From assembly GCA_011032825.1 (NCBI GenBank), contig JAADJZ010000016.1, forward strand, positions 1-64,000: a DNA stretch of 64,000 nt, given 5' to 3'. A model generated the notes under the pieces. That model saw only the letters and a program-made list of their open reading frames with translations. It had not been told where the DNA came from and did no database searches. This document shows positions 25,095 through 36,076 of the stretch, piece after piece (within the stretch, counting starts at the first letter, position 1; the number at the start of each line of letters is the position of its first letter). Origin of the DNA: Massariosphaeria phaeospora. Lineage: Eukaryota; Ascomycota; Dothideomycetes; Pleosporales. Position numbers and translations under genes: made by a program.

Positions 25095-25380
25095 AAAAAA
25101 AATTGCCTAGAAAAGCAGGTTCTAGATGAAAAATGTAATGAATTTAATAGAGTTTATCTACAGCGCGAATAAAAAAGCTTTATATACTTTATAGTTAGTT
25201 AGCTTTCAAAGTACTTACGAAGCGCTTTTGAAAGTTATGTAAAAACTCAATACCGCAAAGCCTTTGTTAACTAGAAACTAGCGAAGCTTTTTTAGGTATT
25301 GTCGAAGCTGTTACGTACAGCGTTAATAGCTACTAAAATTTTACAATCGAAGCTTTTTATTAGGCTTCTAGCCTATTACA
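25095..25380 (-). repeat. LTR of Gypsy 1 (5' LTR of the minus-strand element)
   Basis: Direct repeat of 18944-19229, same orientation. Confidence 0.8.
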
Positions 25381-25599
25381 CAAGCGTTAAATTGCAGCTT
25401 TTTAATCTATTGTAGCGTTAAAAGCGGTTTTTTTGCTTAAATTAGTTTTTGAGCACAGCGTTAGCGTTTTAGAGCTTTATTTCGGCGCAACAAAAGCTAA
25501 TACTTAGTAGTTAGTATAAAAGCAGTTCGCTTAAAAGTAGCATAGTTATACATATATTTTTAAAACCTACTTTGTTTTACTTTGCTATAAAGTGTGCTA

Positions 25600-27459
25600 A
25601 TGTACTTTACAAGTAGTTAAGCTATACGAGTTCGCAAAATACTTTTGCTAAGCTTCTACCAAAACTACTTTATTCTAGCGCAAAACAGCTTATTTTAGCT
25701 CTATATAAAGCAATTTAACCTAAAATATTATTTAGAGTTTACTTTTGCTGCTTGCTTACACGTACGCGCGTTATGCCTAGTTTAATTGCACTATTTACAC
25801 TACTTTTAAGATAGTTTACCTACTCTAGCGCGCACTTGCGTTTTTAGCTTTTTTTTATTACTACGCGCTTCAAACTTCTTTAGAGCAGTTAAACGAGCTT
25901 TATTTTTAACTATTAAAGTTTTTTCTACTTAAACTTGCTTTCTTTTATGCGATTTACGTTGCGTAGCAGCTTTATTTGCTACTTTTAGCTTAGCTATTTT
26001 TCGTTGCGCTAACACTAGCTTGTGCGCGATAATAGCTGCTTTTTTTAAAACTTTTTTAAAAGCTTTTATTATAAAAGTTAGCGAGCTATCTATATGCCTT
26101 TAAATTCTTGCTTTTACAAGCGTTAATTGCAACTTTAATTTAAAAGTATTGCTTAAAGTTTGCAACTGCTAGAGCTTATTGCTAAAGAGTAGTAGTAATA
26201 GAGTACGTAGCCAAACGTTAAAAGCTATTATAACTTGTTCTAAGTTAAATAGAACTAATCTAGCGCTTTAAAACTTTTTTTGAATATTACTAAAAGTAAT
26301 TGCTGCATTATAAGCGCGTATAAAGCATAGTAGAAACTTAAGTTTTGTAATGTAAGTAATTTAGTTGCGTATAAATTTTTTAGCTTAGCGCTTGTACGCT
26401 TTTTTTAAAAAAGCAAAACAACTTATATTAAAAAGCTGCAAAAAGTGCGATAAGTGCAAAAGCATGCAAATAGTAATAATCTTGTTTTCTTTGTAGTATT
26501 GCTAGAATGCGAGTAAGTTATAGCTTTTATAGCCGTTAATTGCAAGTAGTTATTAGCTGCTAACTACTTTTTTTTTGTATATTTATTAAAGTGCTTTAAC
26601 TACTGCAGCCTAAGTTTATTTGTTGTTTAGCTTTTTTTAGAAACTGCAATAACCTAGTTTTAAAGTAGATACTTTTTTTTATACTAGGCAAAAAAGTAGT
26701 ATTAGCTTTTAAAAATAATAAAAAGTAGAATAGCTTACTTTGTTGCGTTAATGCTTTGAATAACTGTTGTTTACTTTTTATTGCTTTGCTGTATTGCTTT
26801 TAGCTGTCCTCGTTTCTCTAAAGCTGTAACAACTACTTTAGTTAATATCTAGCCTATTATAAAACTTGTTTTGTTAAAGTTGTACGTGTTTACATTTTAG
26901 ATACTGTACTTAGCTTTTATAGTAGCTAGTAAGCGAAACTAGCTTTAAATAACTTTAAAATTCTTGCAAAGCGCTTTTTTGTAATTGTACTTGCAATTAA
27001 ACTTTATTGTAAACTTAGAGCAGTGCATAACCTACGTACTAAGCTAGTTTAAACTAACTTAGCTTAAATTGCGCTTTGCGCGCAAGAAATTAGCTATATT
27101 AGCTACAGCTGCGAGTTTAAAGAAAAATTCGCGCGATATAAGCTTAAGTATATACTTAACAACTACGCTTTTTTTAGTCTTTGTTAAATTTATTAATTTA
27201 AGCTTATAATTTGCTTGTAAAAGTTGTCTAGCGCGTTAATAGCTTAGTGTTGTTTAAAAAACGTTATAGATAGCTGCAGCGCGTTGCAAAAAAAGTATCG
27301 CGTTTTGTTTAAAAGCTTAAAAAGCAGTTTTTATTTAACGTTTATTAAAAGGTTCTATTTAGTATTGTTGTTAAAGTATTGTGTATATAAGTAGAGTTAG
27401 TAGAAGCTTAGCAAAAGTATTTTGCAAACTCGTGTAGCTTAACTACTCGTAAAGTACGT
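25600..27459 (-). mobile_element. Fot1/pogo-like element E4 (1860 bp), RIP-degraded
   Basis: The ends ATGTACTTTAC / GTAAAGTACGT are flanked by TA at 25598-25599 and 27460-27461. The left terminus shows a C-to-T change. The interior matches E2 almost throughout. On the minus strand a degraded transposase stretch LKHFNKYTKKK is readable near 26570-26600. About 220 bp of unassigned AT-rich sequence separates it from Gypsy 1. Confidence 0.85.
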
Positions 27460-27461
27460 TA

Positions 27462-30400
27462 TACTAGCTTATAGTAGCACAAAGTAGCTTTTTTAACGCT
27501 ATGCCTTGCGATAGTAAAATAATATATTATTTCTTTCAAAAAAATTCGTAACTTAGAAAATCTCAAATTTTTGAAAATCTTAATGCTAACTATGCATTAA
27601 GTAGTAGAGTAAAACGTGTTAGTTATTTTTTTTCTAAAAGCACATTGCCTAAAGTGCGTTTTTTATTTCTTTTGCTACAAATATATTTTTTTTTTAAAAA
27701 TCGTTAAGTGCATTTGCACTTATATTTGGCTTAGGTTTCTAAAATTTCTTATTATCTAGGTATTTTTTTTTATTTAACGAGGTACTCTTAAGTGCTAATT
27801 AAAGTTTTTTTTTATTAAGCACTTTTTCAACGTAGTACACGTTGTTTTTAAAAGTACGCAATGTATCTACTAAAAGCTCGCTTTAAAAAAGTATTAACTT
27901 TTTTTAGTTATAAAGTTCTAACAGGAATACGTAAAAAACTAGATAAATACTTTTTAATTTAAAAAAGTTTACTTAGTACGCGTTAGTACTAATCTAGTTT
28001 ACAATAGTGCCTAGCTCTACGTACTTTTAGTTAAGCTTTTTTTTTAGCCTAGTAGATTTTATGTAGCAGTTTGAAATTAGTACTTAGTTACTTTGCTTTA
28101 GCAAAATGTACTTTCTACGCTTGTTAAAATACTTCTTTTAATAAGCGTTTGCAGCTTTAATTTTGCGCTAGCATTTAGCTTAGAGAGTAATTATATAAGC
28201 TGCTATGCTTGTTTCTATAAACAACTATTTGTTACTAAAAAGCATTTTAAGCTAATTTAAAGCTTTTAGAAACGCTTTGTAGTACGCTACAAAAAAAGTA
28301 ATTTTTGTAGTTACGTATTAGCTATTGTTGTACGCGAACTTCGCTACTAGCAACTACATAGTTTAATTATTCTATTCAAAGCAACAGTAACATCGAAAGT
28401 ACTATTCTAGCGTTTAATTCTGTTTTTTAGTTTAACTATTTGTTTAAGAGTAATAAGTAAAAAAAAGAACGCTTATTAAGCTAAAATAGTAGCAGAAGCT
28501 GTTTTAGAACTTTGAGTTTGTAATAAAACTTTAGTCTAAGATAACGTTTTTCAAAACGCCGTAAAGTTTTACGATTTCTTTTATTTAAACTATTGCAAAG
28601 TTTTTTGTAGTCTAGTTAGCGCAAGCTAGAATATAGTAAGCTATTTTAGTTAAGTAGTTTACTACAACGAGAACAAAATCGTATACTTGCTTTATATACT
28701 TTAATAGTAAAAGTTTTGTAATAAAGTTTATTGTAATATTACACTACAAGCTATTAAGCGCTAGCAAAAGTATAAAAAGTATGTAAAAGCTATGTCTAGC
28801 TGCTACTAATTTGCAACACTTTAAACAGTTGTTGTAGTACTTTTTAACATTTCTTTTTATGCTTTTTTACTCGTATTAGCGTTTAACTTTTTCTAAAGTT
28901 TTTTTAACGCTAAAGTAACTAGCTATTGAGCTGTTATAACATTTTTAGAAAGCTTTTGCTTTCTCTTTCGTTGTATCGAAGTAGATTTTATTTAACTACT
29001 TTGTTATAGCTAGTTTTAGTTTATTTTAGGCTACTATAGGCTCTACTAGTCTAGACTCGTTTTCTAAGTTAAAGTTTAAGTTTAAGTTTAAAAAGTTCGC
29101 AAGATCGCTTGCTAAATTACTTAAAAGAACTTTATTTTTTAAAAGCTTAAGCTAGAGTGCTTAAGTTAGTTTTTCTCCAATGTGCATTTTTAAGTCTAAA
29201 GCTTTTATTTTCTTTAAAAAAGTTAGCAAGCTTAGTTTTTTTGCAGGTTAGCTAGTTAATTTTGTAATTGCTGCTACTAAGGCGGGCTTACTATAGACAC
29301 TACAAGTTATTAAAGCTTGTAATAGATTTACGTAGATTTTATTGCTTTTTTGCGCAAAAGCATAGGCTTTCTTTATGTAGTCTAGTTGTTAAAAAAAGCT
29401 ATTAGCTAGATTTGTCGTTTTAAGTTGATAAATTATAACGAAGTTGTACTTTGTTAACTTTTTGTAAGCGCAAACTTAATAATAATTTAGAGTTTTTGTT
29501 TTTATAAACTATTATAGGTTATTGTAGTTTGTATAGAGATTAAACGAGATACTTAAAAAAAAATAGCAAAAGTATAACAAACTTTTGTTAATTGCTAACA
29601 ACTTTTTATTATAAGTAGTGTAATTGTACTTCGCCTTGTTTATTTTTTGCGAGAAAAAACTAATTAAGCGCTAATGCGCACTTTTTTCGCTATTTTTACC
29701 GTTAGAAACTTTTTAGCTTAAAATTCTACTAATAGCGCTTTTAGAAGCGTTAGTTTTGAGCTTTGTACGCTATTCTACTTTATAATAGGCTAAAATAAAA
29801 ATATTAAAAAAAGCACTTTTAAGTTTTCTAAACGCTTTCTTAGCTTTAGTTTTAAAGTTAATTTGCTAGCTTTTTTTTTTCTTTAAGCGTGCTCGCTTCG
29901 AGCTGCTTCTAGCTTTTTCTAGGTTAGTTTAGTTAATAGTAGAGCAAGCTTAAAAAACTTGGTAATAAAGCGCTGATAATAGTTTATAAAGCTTATAAAT
30001 ACTTGAATATTTCAAACTATGTTTAGCATTGGCTACTCTTAGATCGTTCTAATTTGTTTTAAGTTTATTTTAACTTTTTCTAGGTATACAATGTAACCTA
30101 GGTACTTTATCTACCGTGTGTGCTACTCGCACTTACTAAGCTTTAAATATAGCTTTGCTTTACGCAAACGTTAAAAAACTTTTTTAACCTAGCTTACATA
30201 GGCTTTTTTTGTATTAAAAAACACTAGAATGTTGTTAAAGTATATAATGCAAGTTACGTTAACTAACCTAGCAAAGGCTTAGTTAATGTAGGCTTAAAAT
30301 ACTGCAAAAGCATTCGTAAAACTAAATAGCATAACAAAGTACTCAAAATAACTATATCGAGTTTTAAAAGCTGTTTTTTATTTGTTTTTTTCTTTTAATC

Positions 30401-31955
30401 TAGATTTTGTAATAGGCTTTACAAATGTCAAGCTTAGTATAAACTTTTGCCTTAGCTAACCTCTCTAAAAACTCTGCAATAAAAAGCAAAAAATAACGAT
30501 TCTTAATTGTAATTTTGTTAAAGCTTTAATAGTTAACGCAAAGCTTTAAAGTGCTGTTTTTTTTCTTCGCGAAAAGAATTAGCGCACTAGCTGAAAACTT
30601 TAAGCGCTTTATTTATTCTTTATTAAAGTACTCGTCTACGTATTTGCAAAAATGCTTTAATTTCGCTGTTAACATGTTGTACAAAAGTTGATGCAAAGAA
30701 GTTGTACTAAGCTAGAATTTAATCGCGAGATTCTGCTCTTTATAAGACGCTATTACTAACGAGCTATTAGAGCTCGCTACGTTTTAGTACTTTTAATATT
30801 CAAGTTGCAAACTAAAGTCTTGCTTCTTTTAGTTGCTTGCTTTAAAAAGTGCACTAATTAAATAGACATAAAGCTTTGCATTAAAATATTTAAAGTTTAA
30901 GCAAACTTTGCTGCGTGTTTCATAGCTACTTTGGCATAGTTTAGTTTATTTAGGTTCTTCATGCTTCTAAAGAGCATGCGGCAACGCGAATAGTTTAACT
31001 TTAGCTAAAACTAATCTATTTAAAAGAGTTTAAGATACATCGAAAGCTTTTTGAAATTAGCTACTACAAAGAGAATTCTATAGGTTTGTACCTTGCTTCT
31101 AGAGTTTGTAATGCAAACTTCTGCTATAGTACAACTATAAATAGTGTAATCTAATTTACTTAGCAATATAAAAAGAATATTAGAAATTAGTTTAAGTACT
31201 AGATTCTGTTCTTTTGCTACGACAGCTAAAAGAACATTAAAATAAGCTCTACTATCTACGATTGCTTTTAAGTTTTTTAAACTTCTAATTTTTGCTAACG
31301 CGGTAAAAAACGTTGAGTTCTTGCTCGTTAGCATTTTACAAAAAGTACTTACTTTCTTTAACTATAACAAGTTAGTATAAGCTACAAAGTAAAAAGCTAA
31401 TTCTTTAAGCTTTTGCTTTTTTTCTTTCTTTTCTCAAAGTAAGCGTTTTTTTTTGCTTTGTTAGAGTAAGCAGAAATAAAATAGCCTAGTTTGTTACATG
31501 CGTAGCAAACTAGCTCGTTAAAGCTTTTGTTTTTTTGTTATTACTTTTTTAAGCTTAAAGCAGCTGTTGCGTTTCTTTTTGTGCTATTTAGCATTAGAAT
31601 AAGTCAATCTATGTCTTGTTAGCAACGCGGCTTGCTTTTTGTTCTTTTTAGTTTTTCTTTAGATTTTGCTATTCTATTGAAAGTTACAATAGATTTAATT
31701 AGCTTTTTGCTTTACTTAGTAGAGAGTAGTGCAACTTTGCAGCAAAAAGTAACGTAGTTGCTTTTTTACTTTTTTAAAAAGTGCTGTAGTAAAGTTTGCT
31801 GCTATGCTAAATAAACTTGTTTAGTTAATTTTAGTTTAAAGAGGTTGAAAAAGTAGAAGTAAGTTAAAAGAAGTTTAAAATAGCTTTTAACGTAAAGCTT
31901 TAATAGAATTGTATACTTGCTACTTACGTTCTTTAGAAGTGCCTAAGGTACTTAA
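27462..31955 (-). mobile_element. Gypsy retrotransposon 2, RIP-degraded, left end cut by E4
   Basis: Read from the right on the minus strand, it shows a CCHC zinc knuckle (about 31450-31510), a retropepsin region with VDS (31020-31334), a reverse transcriptase motif YFNNILVFF (about 30222-30249; YFDDILIF-like before mutation) and integrase-like sequence (about 28270-29000). This is the Gypsy gene order. No LTR was recognised. Its left side stops at E4, and its right side runs into the sequence shared with element A. Confidence 0.7.
31020..31334 (-). pseudogene. Retropepsin fragment of Gypsy 2
   Basis: A 104-residue open frame contains KAIVDSRAYFNV, matching the aspartic-protease signature (VDSGAS) with Gly changed to Arg, as a G-to-A mutation would do. 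It is a surviving piece of the degraded gag-pol, not a gene. Confidence 0.65.
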
Positions 31956-32933
31956 CATTTGTTTTTTAAGCAATGCCTAAGTAGAGGACTATAAAGAAAA
32001 TCGCATTTTTTTATAAATTTCATAGGTTTTCTAGAGCGTACAAAAGTTTTTAGTAACGTACGTTAACTTAAAAAAAAACTTTTTAAAGTTTGCTAAAGAA
32101 GTTGAAGCTTTTTGTGTAGTAGCTTTTGCAATTGCAAACCTATTAGTTGTAGTCTACGCGATTTTTTTTCAAATAGCAGTGCAGTAGCTTAGAGCGAGGC
32201 AAATTAACCTAGTTGAAAATAGTTTAGGCAGGTGCTAGCACGACTAGTTACCTAATAGCTTTAGCAAGCGCTATTTTGTTTTCGTTTTAGTATAGAGTTT
32301 TTAATGCTTTAAAGCGAATAAGTTCTGTACAGTTCTACTTATTCTGCTACTAAGTTTTTAGCTTGTTAAAAGCTTGCTTCGTAAAAAAGTTTAATAGTGC
32401 GTTGTTATTTTTATTGTTTAAAAGTAAAGTGTTAGAATTTCTTCTAAAGCGAACTAAGTTATTCTAGCTTAGTTCGGCGCTAGAAGCGCAACTACGCTTT
32501 AAAACGTTAGCACTATTACTAATCTAGACTTTTGTATTAGCATTTTTATTCTATTTACTTTTATCTACGACTAGAAGTTGAGAAGTGCTTAGTTGCACAA
32601 TAAACTCTTTATCTAGGTGTTTTAAAAGCAACGTAACTTAATTGTTAAATAAACTAAACATTGTAGACGAGGTAATTAATCTATTAAAAGTATTTTAATA
32701 GAGTAATTTGAATGTAAGACTGCGTTTAATCGTAGGTTTAATAACACTTAAAATAGATTAATAGTATAGTAATAAAAATAGTATATTCGTGTAAAAGAAA
32801 CGAATTGCTATCTTAGTAGCGATTTGGTGCGAGGTACTTTTAAAAGCTTTGCAAAGAACTAGTTTAGCTCGTTATAGCCTATAGTAGCTATTAATCAAAA
32901 GAAAACAAATACGTAAAGCTACCTAGCTTTATA
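31956..32933 (-). mobile_element. Element B: inverted partial copy of element A
   Basis: The interior and one ~235-bp end (about 32700-32933) match element A in reverse orientation. The other inverted end is absent, and the sequence passes directly into Gypsy 2. It lacks the MITE found in element A: position ~32550 shows the uninterrupted target with a single TA. Confidence 0.65.
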
Positions 32934-33242
32934 GTACGCTACAAAAAAAGTAATTTTTGTAGTTACGTATTAGCTATTATTGTACGCAAACTTCGCTACT
33001 AGCAACTACATAGTTCAATTGTTTTATTCAAAGCAATAGTAACATCGAAAGTACTATTCTAGCGTTTAATGTTGCTTTTTAGTTGAACTATTTGTTTGAG
33101 AGTAATAAGTAGAAAAGAAAACGCTTATTAAGCTAAAATAGTAGCAGAAGCTGTTCTAGAAGTTTAAGTTTATAATAAAACTTTAGTTTAAAATAACGTT
33201 TTTCGAAACGTTCTAAAGTTTTACAATTTCTTTTATTTAAAC
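32934..33242 (-). mobile_element. Gypsy integrase-region fragment
   Basis: It aligns over ~310 bp with 28270-28590 inside Gypsy 2, in the same orientation, with mainly C/T and G/A differences. It is a piece of another copy, cut on the left by element B and on the right by E5. Confidence 0.8.
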
Positions 33243-33244
33243 TA

Positions 33245-35105
33245 ACGTACCTAACGAGTTAGCGAGCTACACAAGTTAGCAAAACACTTTTGCTAAACTT
33301 TTACTAACTCTACTTATGTACGCAATGCTTTAACAACAATACTAAATAAAACTTTCTAATAAACGTTAGATACAAAATGCTTTTTAAGCTTTTAAACAAA
33401 ACGAAATACTTTTTGTGCAACGCGCTGCAGCTATTTATAACGTTGCTTAAACAATACTAAACTATTAACGCACTAAACAACTTTTACAAGCAAATTGCTA
33501 GCTTAAATTAATAAATCTAATAAAAACTAAAAAAAGCGTAGTTGTTAAGTATATACTTAAGCTTATTACGCGTAGATTTCTTTTTAAGCTTGCAGCTATA
33601 GCTAATATATCTAATTTCTTACGCGCAAAGCGCAATCTAGGCTAAGTTAGTTTAAACTAGTTTAGTATATAAATTAAGCGCTGCTTTGAGTTTACAATAA
33701 AGTTCAATTGCAAGTATAATTATAAAAAAGCGCTTTGCAAAAATTTAAAAGTTATTTAAAACTAGTTTAGTTTAGTAGCTAATATTAAAGCTAAGTACAG
33801 CATTTAGAATAAAAATACGTACAACTTTAACAAAGCAAGCTTTATAATAAGCTAGATATTAACTAAAGCAATTATTATAGCTTTAGAAAAACGAGAATAG
33901 CTAAAGGCAGTGCAGCAAAGTAACAAAAAGTAAACAACAGCTATTCAAAGCATCAACGCAATAAGTTAAGCTATTTTACTTTTTATTATTTTTAAAAGCT
34001 GCTACTACTTTTTTGCTTAGTATAAAAAAAATTACTTATTTTAAAACTAAATTATCGCAGTTTCTAAAAATAGCTAAACAACAAATAAACTTAGTTTTAA
34101 GTAGTTAAAGCACTTTAATAAGCATACAAAAATAAAAGTAGTTAGTAGCTACTAACTACTCGCAATTAACAGCTACAAAAGCTACAACTCGCTTAAATTC
34201 TAGCAATACTACAAAAAAACAAAATTATTACTATTTGCATGCTTTTGCACTTATTGCACTTTTTATAGCTTTTTAATATAAGTTGTTTTACTTTTTTTAA
34301 AAAAGCGTACAAGCGCTAAGCTAGAGATTTTATACGCAACTAAATTATTTACATTACAAAACTTAAGTTTTTACTATGCTTTATATGCGCTTATAATGCA
34401 GCAATTACTTTTAGTAATATCTAAAAAAAGTTTTAAAGCGCTAGATTAGTTTTATTAACTTAAAACAAGTTATAACAGCTTTTAACGTTTAGTTGCGTAC
34501 TATATTATTACTACTACTTATTAACAACAAGCTTTAGCAGTTGCAAACTTTAAGCATTACTTTTAAACTAAAGTTACAATTAACGCTTGTAAAAGTTATA
34601 ATCAACATTTTATAAATAGCTTAGTAATGTTTATAATAAAAGCTTTTTAAAAAGTTTTAAAAAAGCAGTAATTATTGCGCACAAGCTAGTGTTAGCGTAA
34701 AAAAATTTTGCAAAGCTTTAAGTAGCAAATAAAGCTGCTACGCAGCGTAAAACGCATAAAAAAAAGCAAGTTTAAGTAGAAAAAACTTTGATAGTTAAAA
34801 ATAAAGCTTGTTTAGCTACTTTTAAAAACTTTAAAGCGCGTAGTAATAAAAAAAAGCTAAAGACGCAAGCGCGCGCTAAAGAAAGTAAGCTAACTTAAAA
34901 GCGCTGCGAGTAATGCAATTAAACTAAGCAAAACGCGCGTACGTATAAGCAAGCAGCAAAAGTAAACTTTAAATAATATTCTATATTATATTATACTATA
35001 CAAAGCTAAAGTAAGCTATTTTGCGCTAAAATAAAAGTACTTTTAGTAAGAGCTTAGCAAAAGTGTTTTGCTAACTCGTGTAGCTCGCTAACTCGTTAGG
35101 TACAA
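33245..35105 (+). mobile_element. Fot1/pogo-like element E5 (1861 bp), RIP-degraded
   Basis: The TIRs ACGTACCTAACGAGTTAGC and its mutated complement are flanked by TA at 33243-33244 and 35106-35107. The transposase remains are on the plus strand (DDE_1-like block about 34060-34260), opposite to E2-E4. The left flank is Gypsy integrase sequence but the right flank is Fot1-like, so it does not sit in an intact target. Confidence 0.85.
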
Positions 35106-35107
35106 TA

Positions 35108-36043
35108 GCTATTAATAAAAAGTAAATATACTATTTTAATAGTACGTTTTTTTGTATAAGCGTTAAAGTACTTTAACTACTTTAAACTTAGTTTATTATT
35201 TGTTTAGCTGTTTTTAGAAACTGCGATAACCTAGTTGCAAAGTAAGCTATTTTTTTTGTACTAAGCAAAAAAGTAGTTCTTGCTTTAAAAAATAATAAAA
35301 AGTAGAATAGCTTACTTTATTGCGTTAATACTTTGTACTACTGTTATTTACTTTTTGTTATCTTGCTACACGATTTTCAGCTGTTTTTAACGCTTTAAGC
35401 TAGTAATTACTATACTTGTTAAAATCTAGCTTATTATAAAGCTTGTTTTTTTAAAGTTATAGGTATTTTTTTTTACTACGCTGTACTTAGCTTTTATATT
35501 TGCTACAAGCTTAAACTAGTTAGCTATAAGCTTAAGATTTTTACAAAAAGCTTTTTTATAGTTGTACTTTTAATTAAACTTAATCTAGAGCTTAGAGTAA
35601 CGCTTAACGAACAACGTAACTTAGTTTTTTTTAACTAATAGCTCGCTTTGCGCTGCGAGTAGTAGGTTAGCTTTATTCTTTAACTTAGCAAGCCTAAGTA
35701 GAAAGCTTTGCGCGTTAAAGTTAATAGCATACTTTTTAATTACTATGTTTTTTGTTAAACAAAGTTTTATTAAGTTAAGTATACAATTGCGTTGTAAAAG
35801 TTTTTTAGCAAGCTAATTGCTTAGTGTTTTTTAAAAAACGTTGTAGATTAATGTAGCGCGTTGCTAAAAGAGTGTTATATTGCGTTAAATAGCTTAGATT
35901 GTAAGCTGTATTTAGTTTTTGTTTAAAGCGCGTAGCGCGTTGTGTAGTTAAGCTATTGCGTAGTAAAAAAAAAAAAGCAAGTGTTAGTAGAAAGCTTAGC
36001 GTAGGTAAGCAACTTGCTAGAAATCTACGTTAGTACTTTACGT
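35108..36043 (-). mobile_element. Truncated Fot1/pogo-like element E6
   Basis: About 0.94 kb resembling the transposase-start half of E2/E4, ending near TTTACGT followed by TA at 36044-36045. The other half and its TIR are missing at the junction with E5. Confidence 0.6.
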
Positions 36044-36076
36044 TAGCGTTAGAATATTGCATTACTATTTAGAATA

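Larger units (their letters stand above)
18944..25380 (-). mobile_element. Gypsy LTR retrotransposon 1, RIP-degraded
   Basis: Direct repeats of about 286 bp bound the element (18944-19229 and 25095-25380). Next to the left LTR is a run of T that on the minus strand reads as a polypurine tract, so the element runs right to left. A degraded Gypsy reverse transcriptase motif (LDNVLIY, from YLDDVLIY) is readable on the minus strand near 22459-22482. Gag should lie toward 24-25 kb and integrase toward 19.5-21 kb. Length without the nested MITE is about 6.0 kb, usual for Gypsy. No target-site duplication was clear. Confidence 0.75.
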
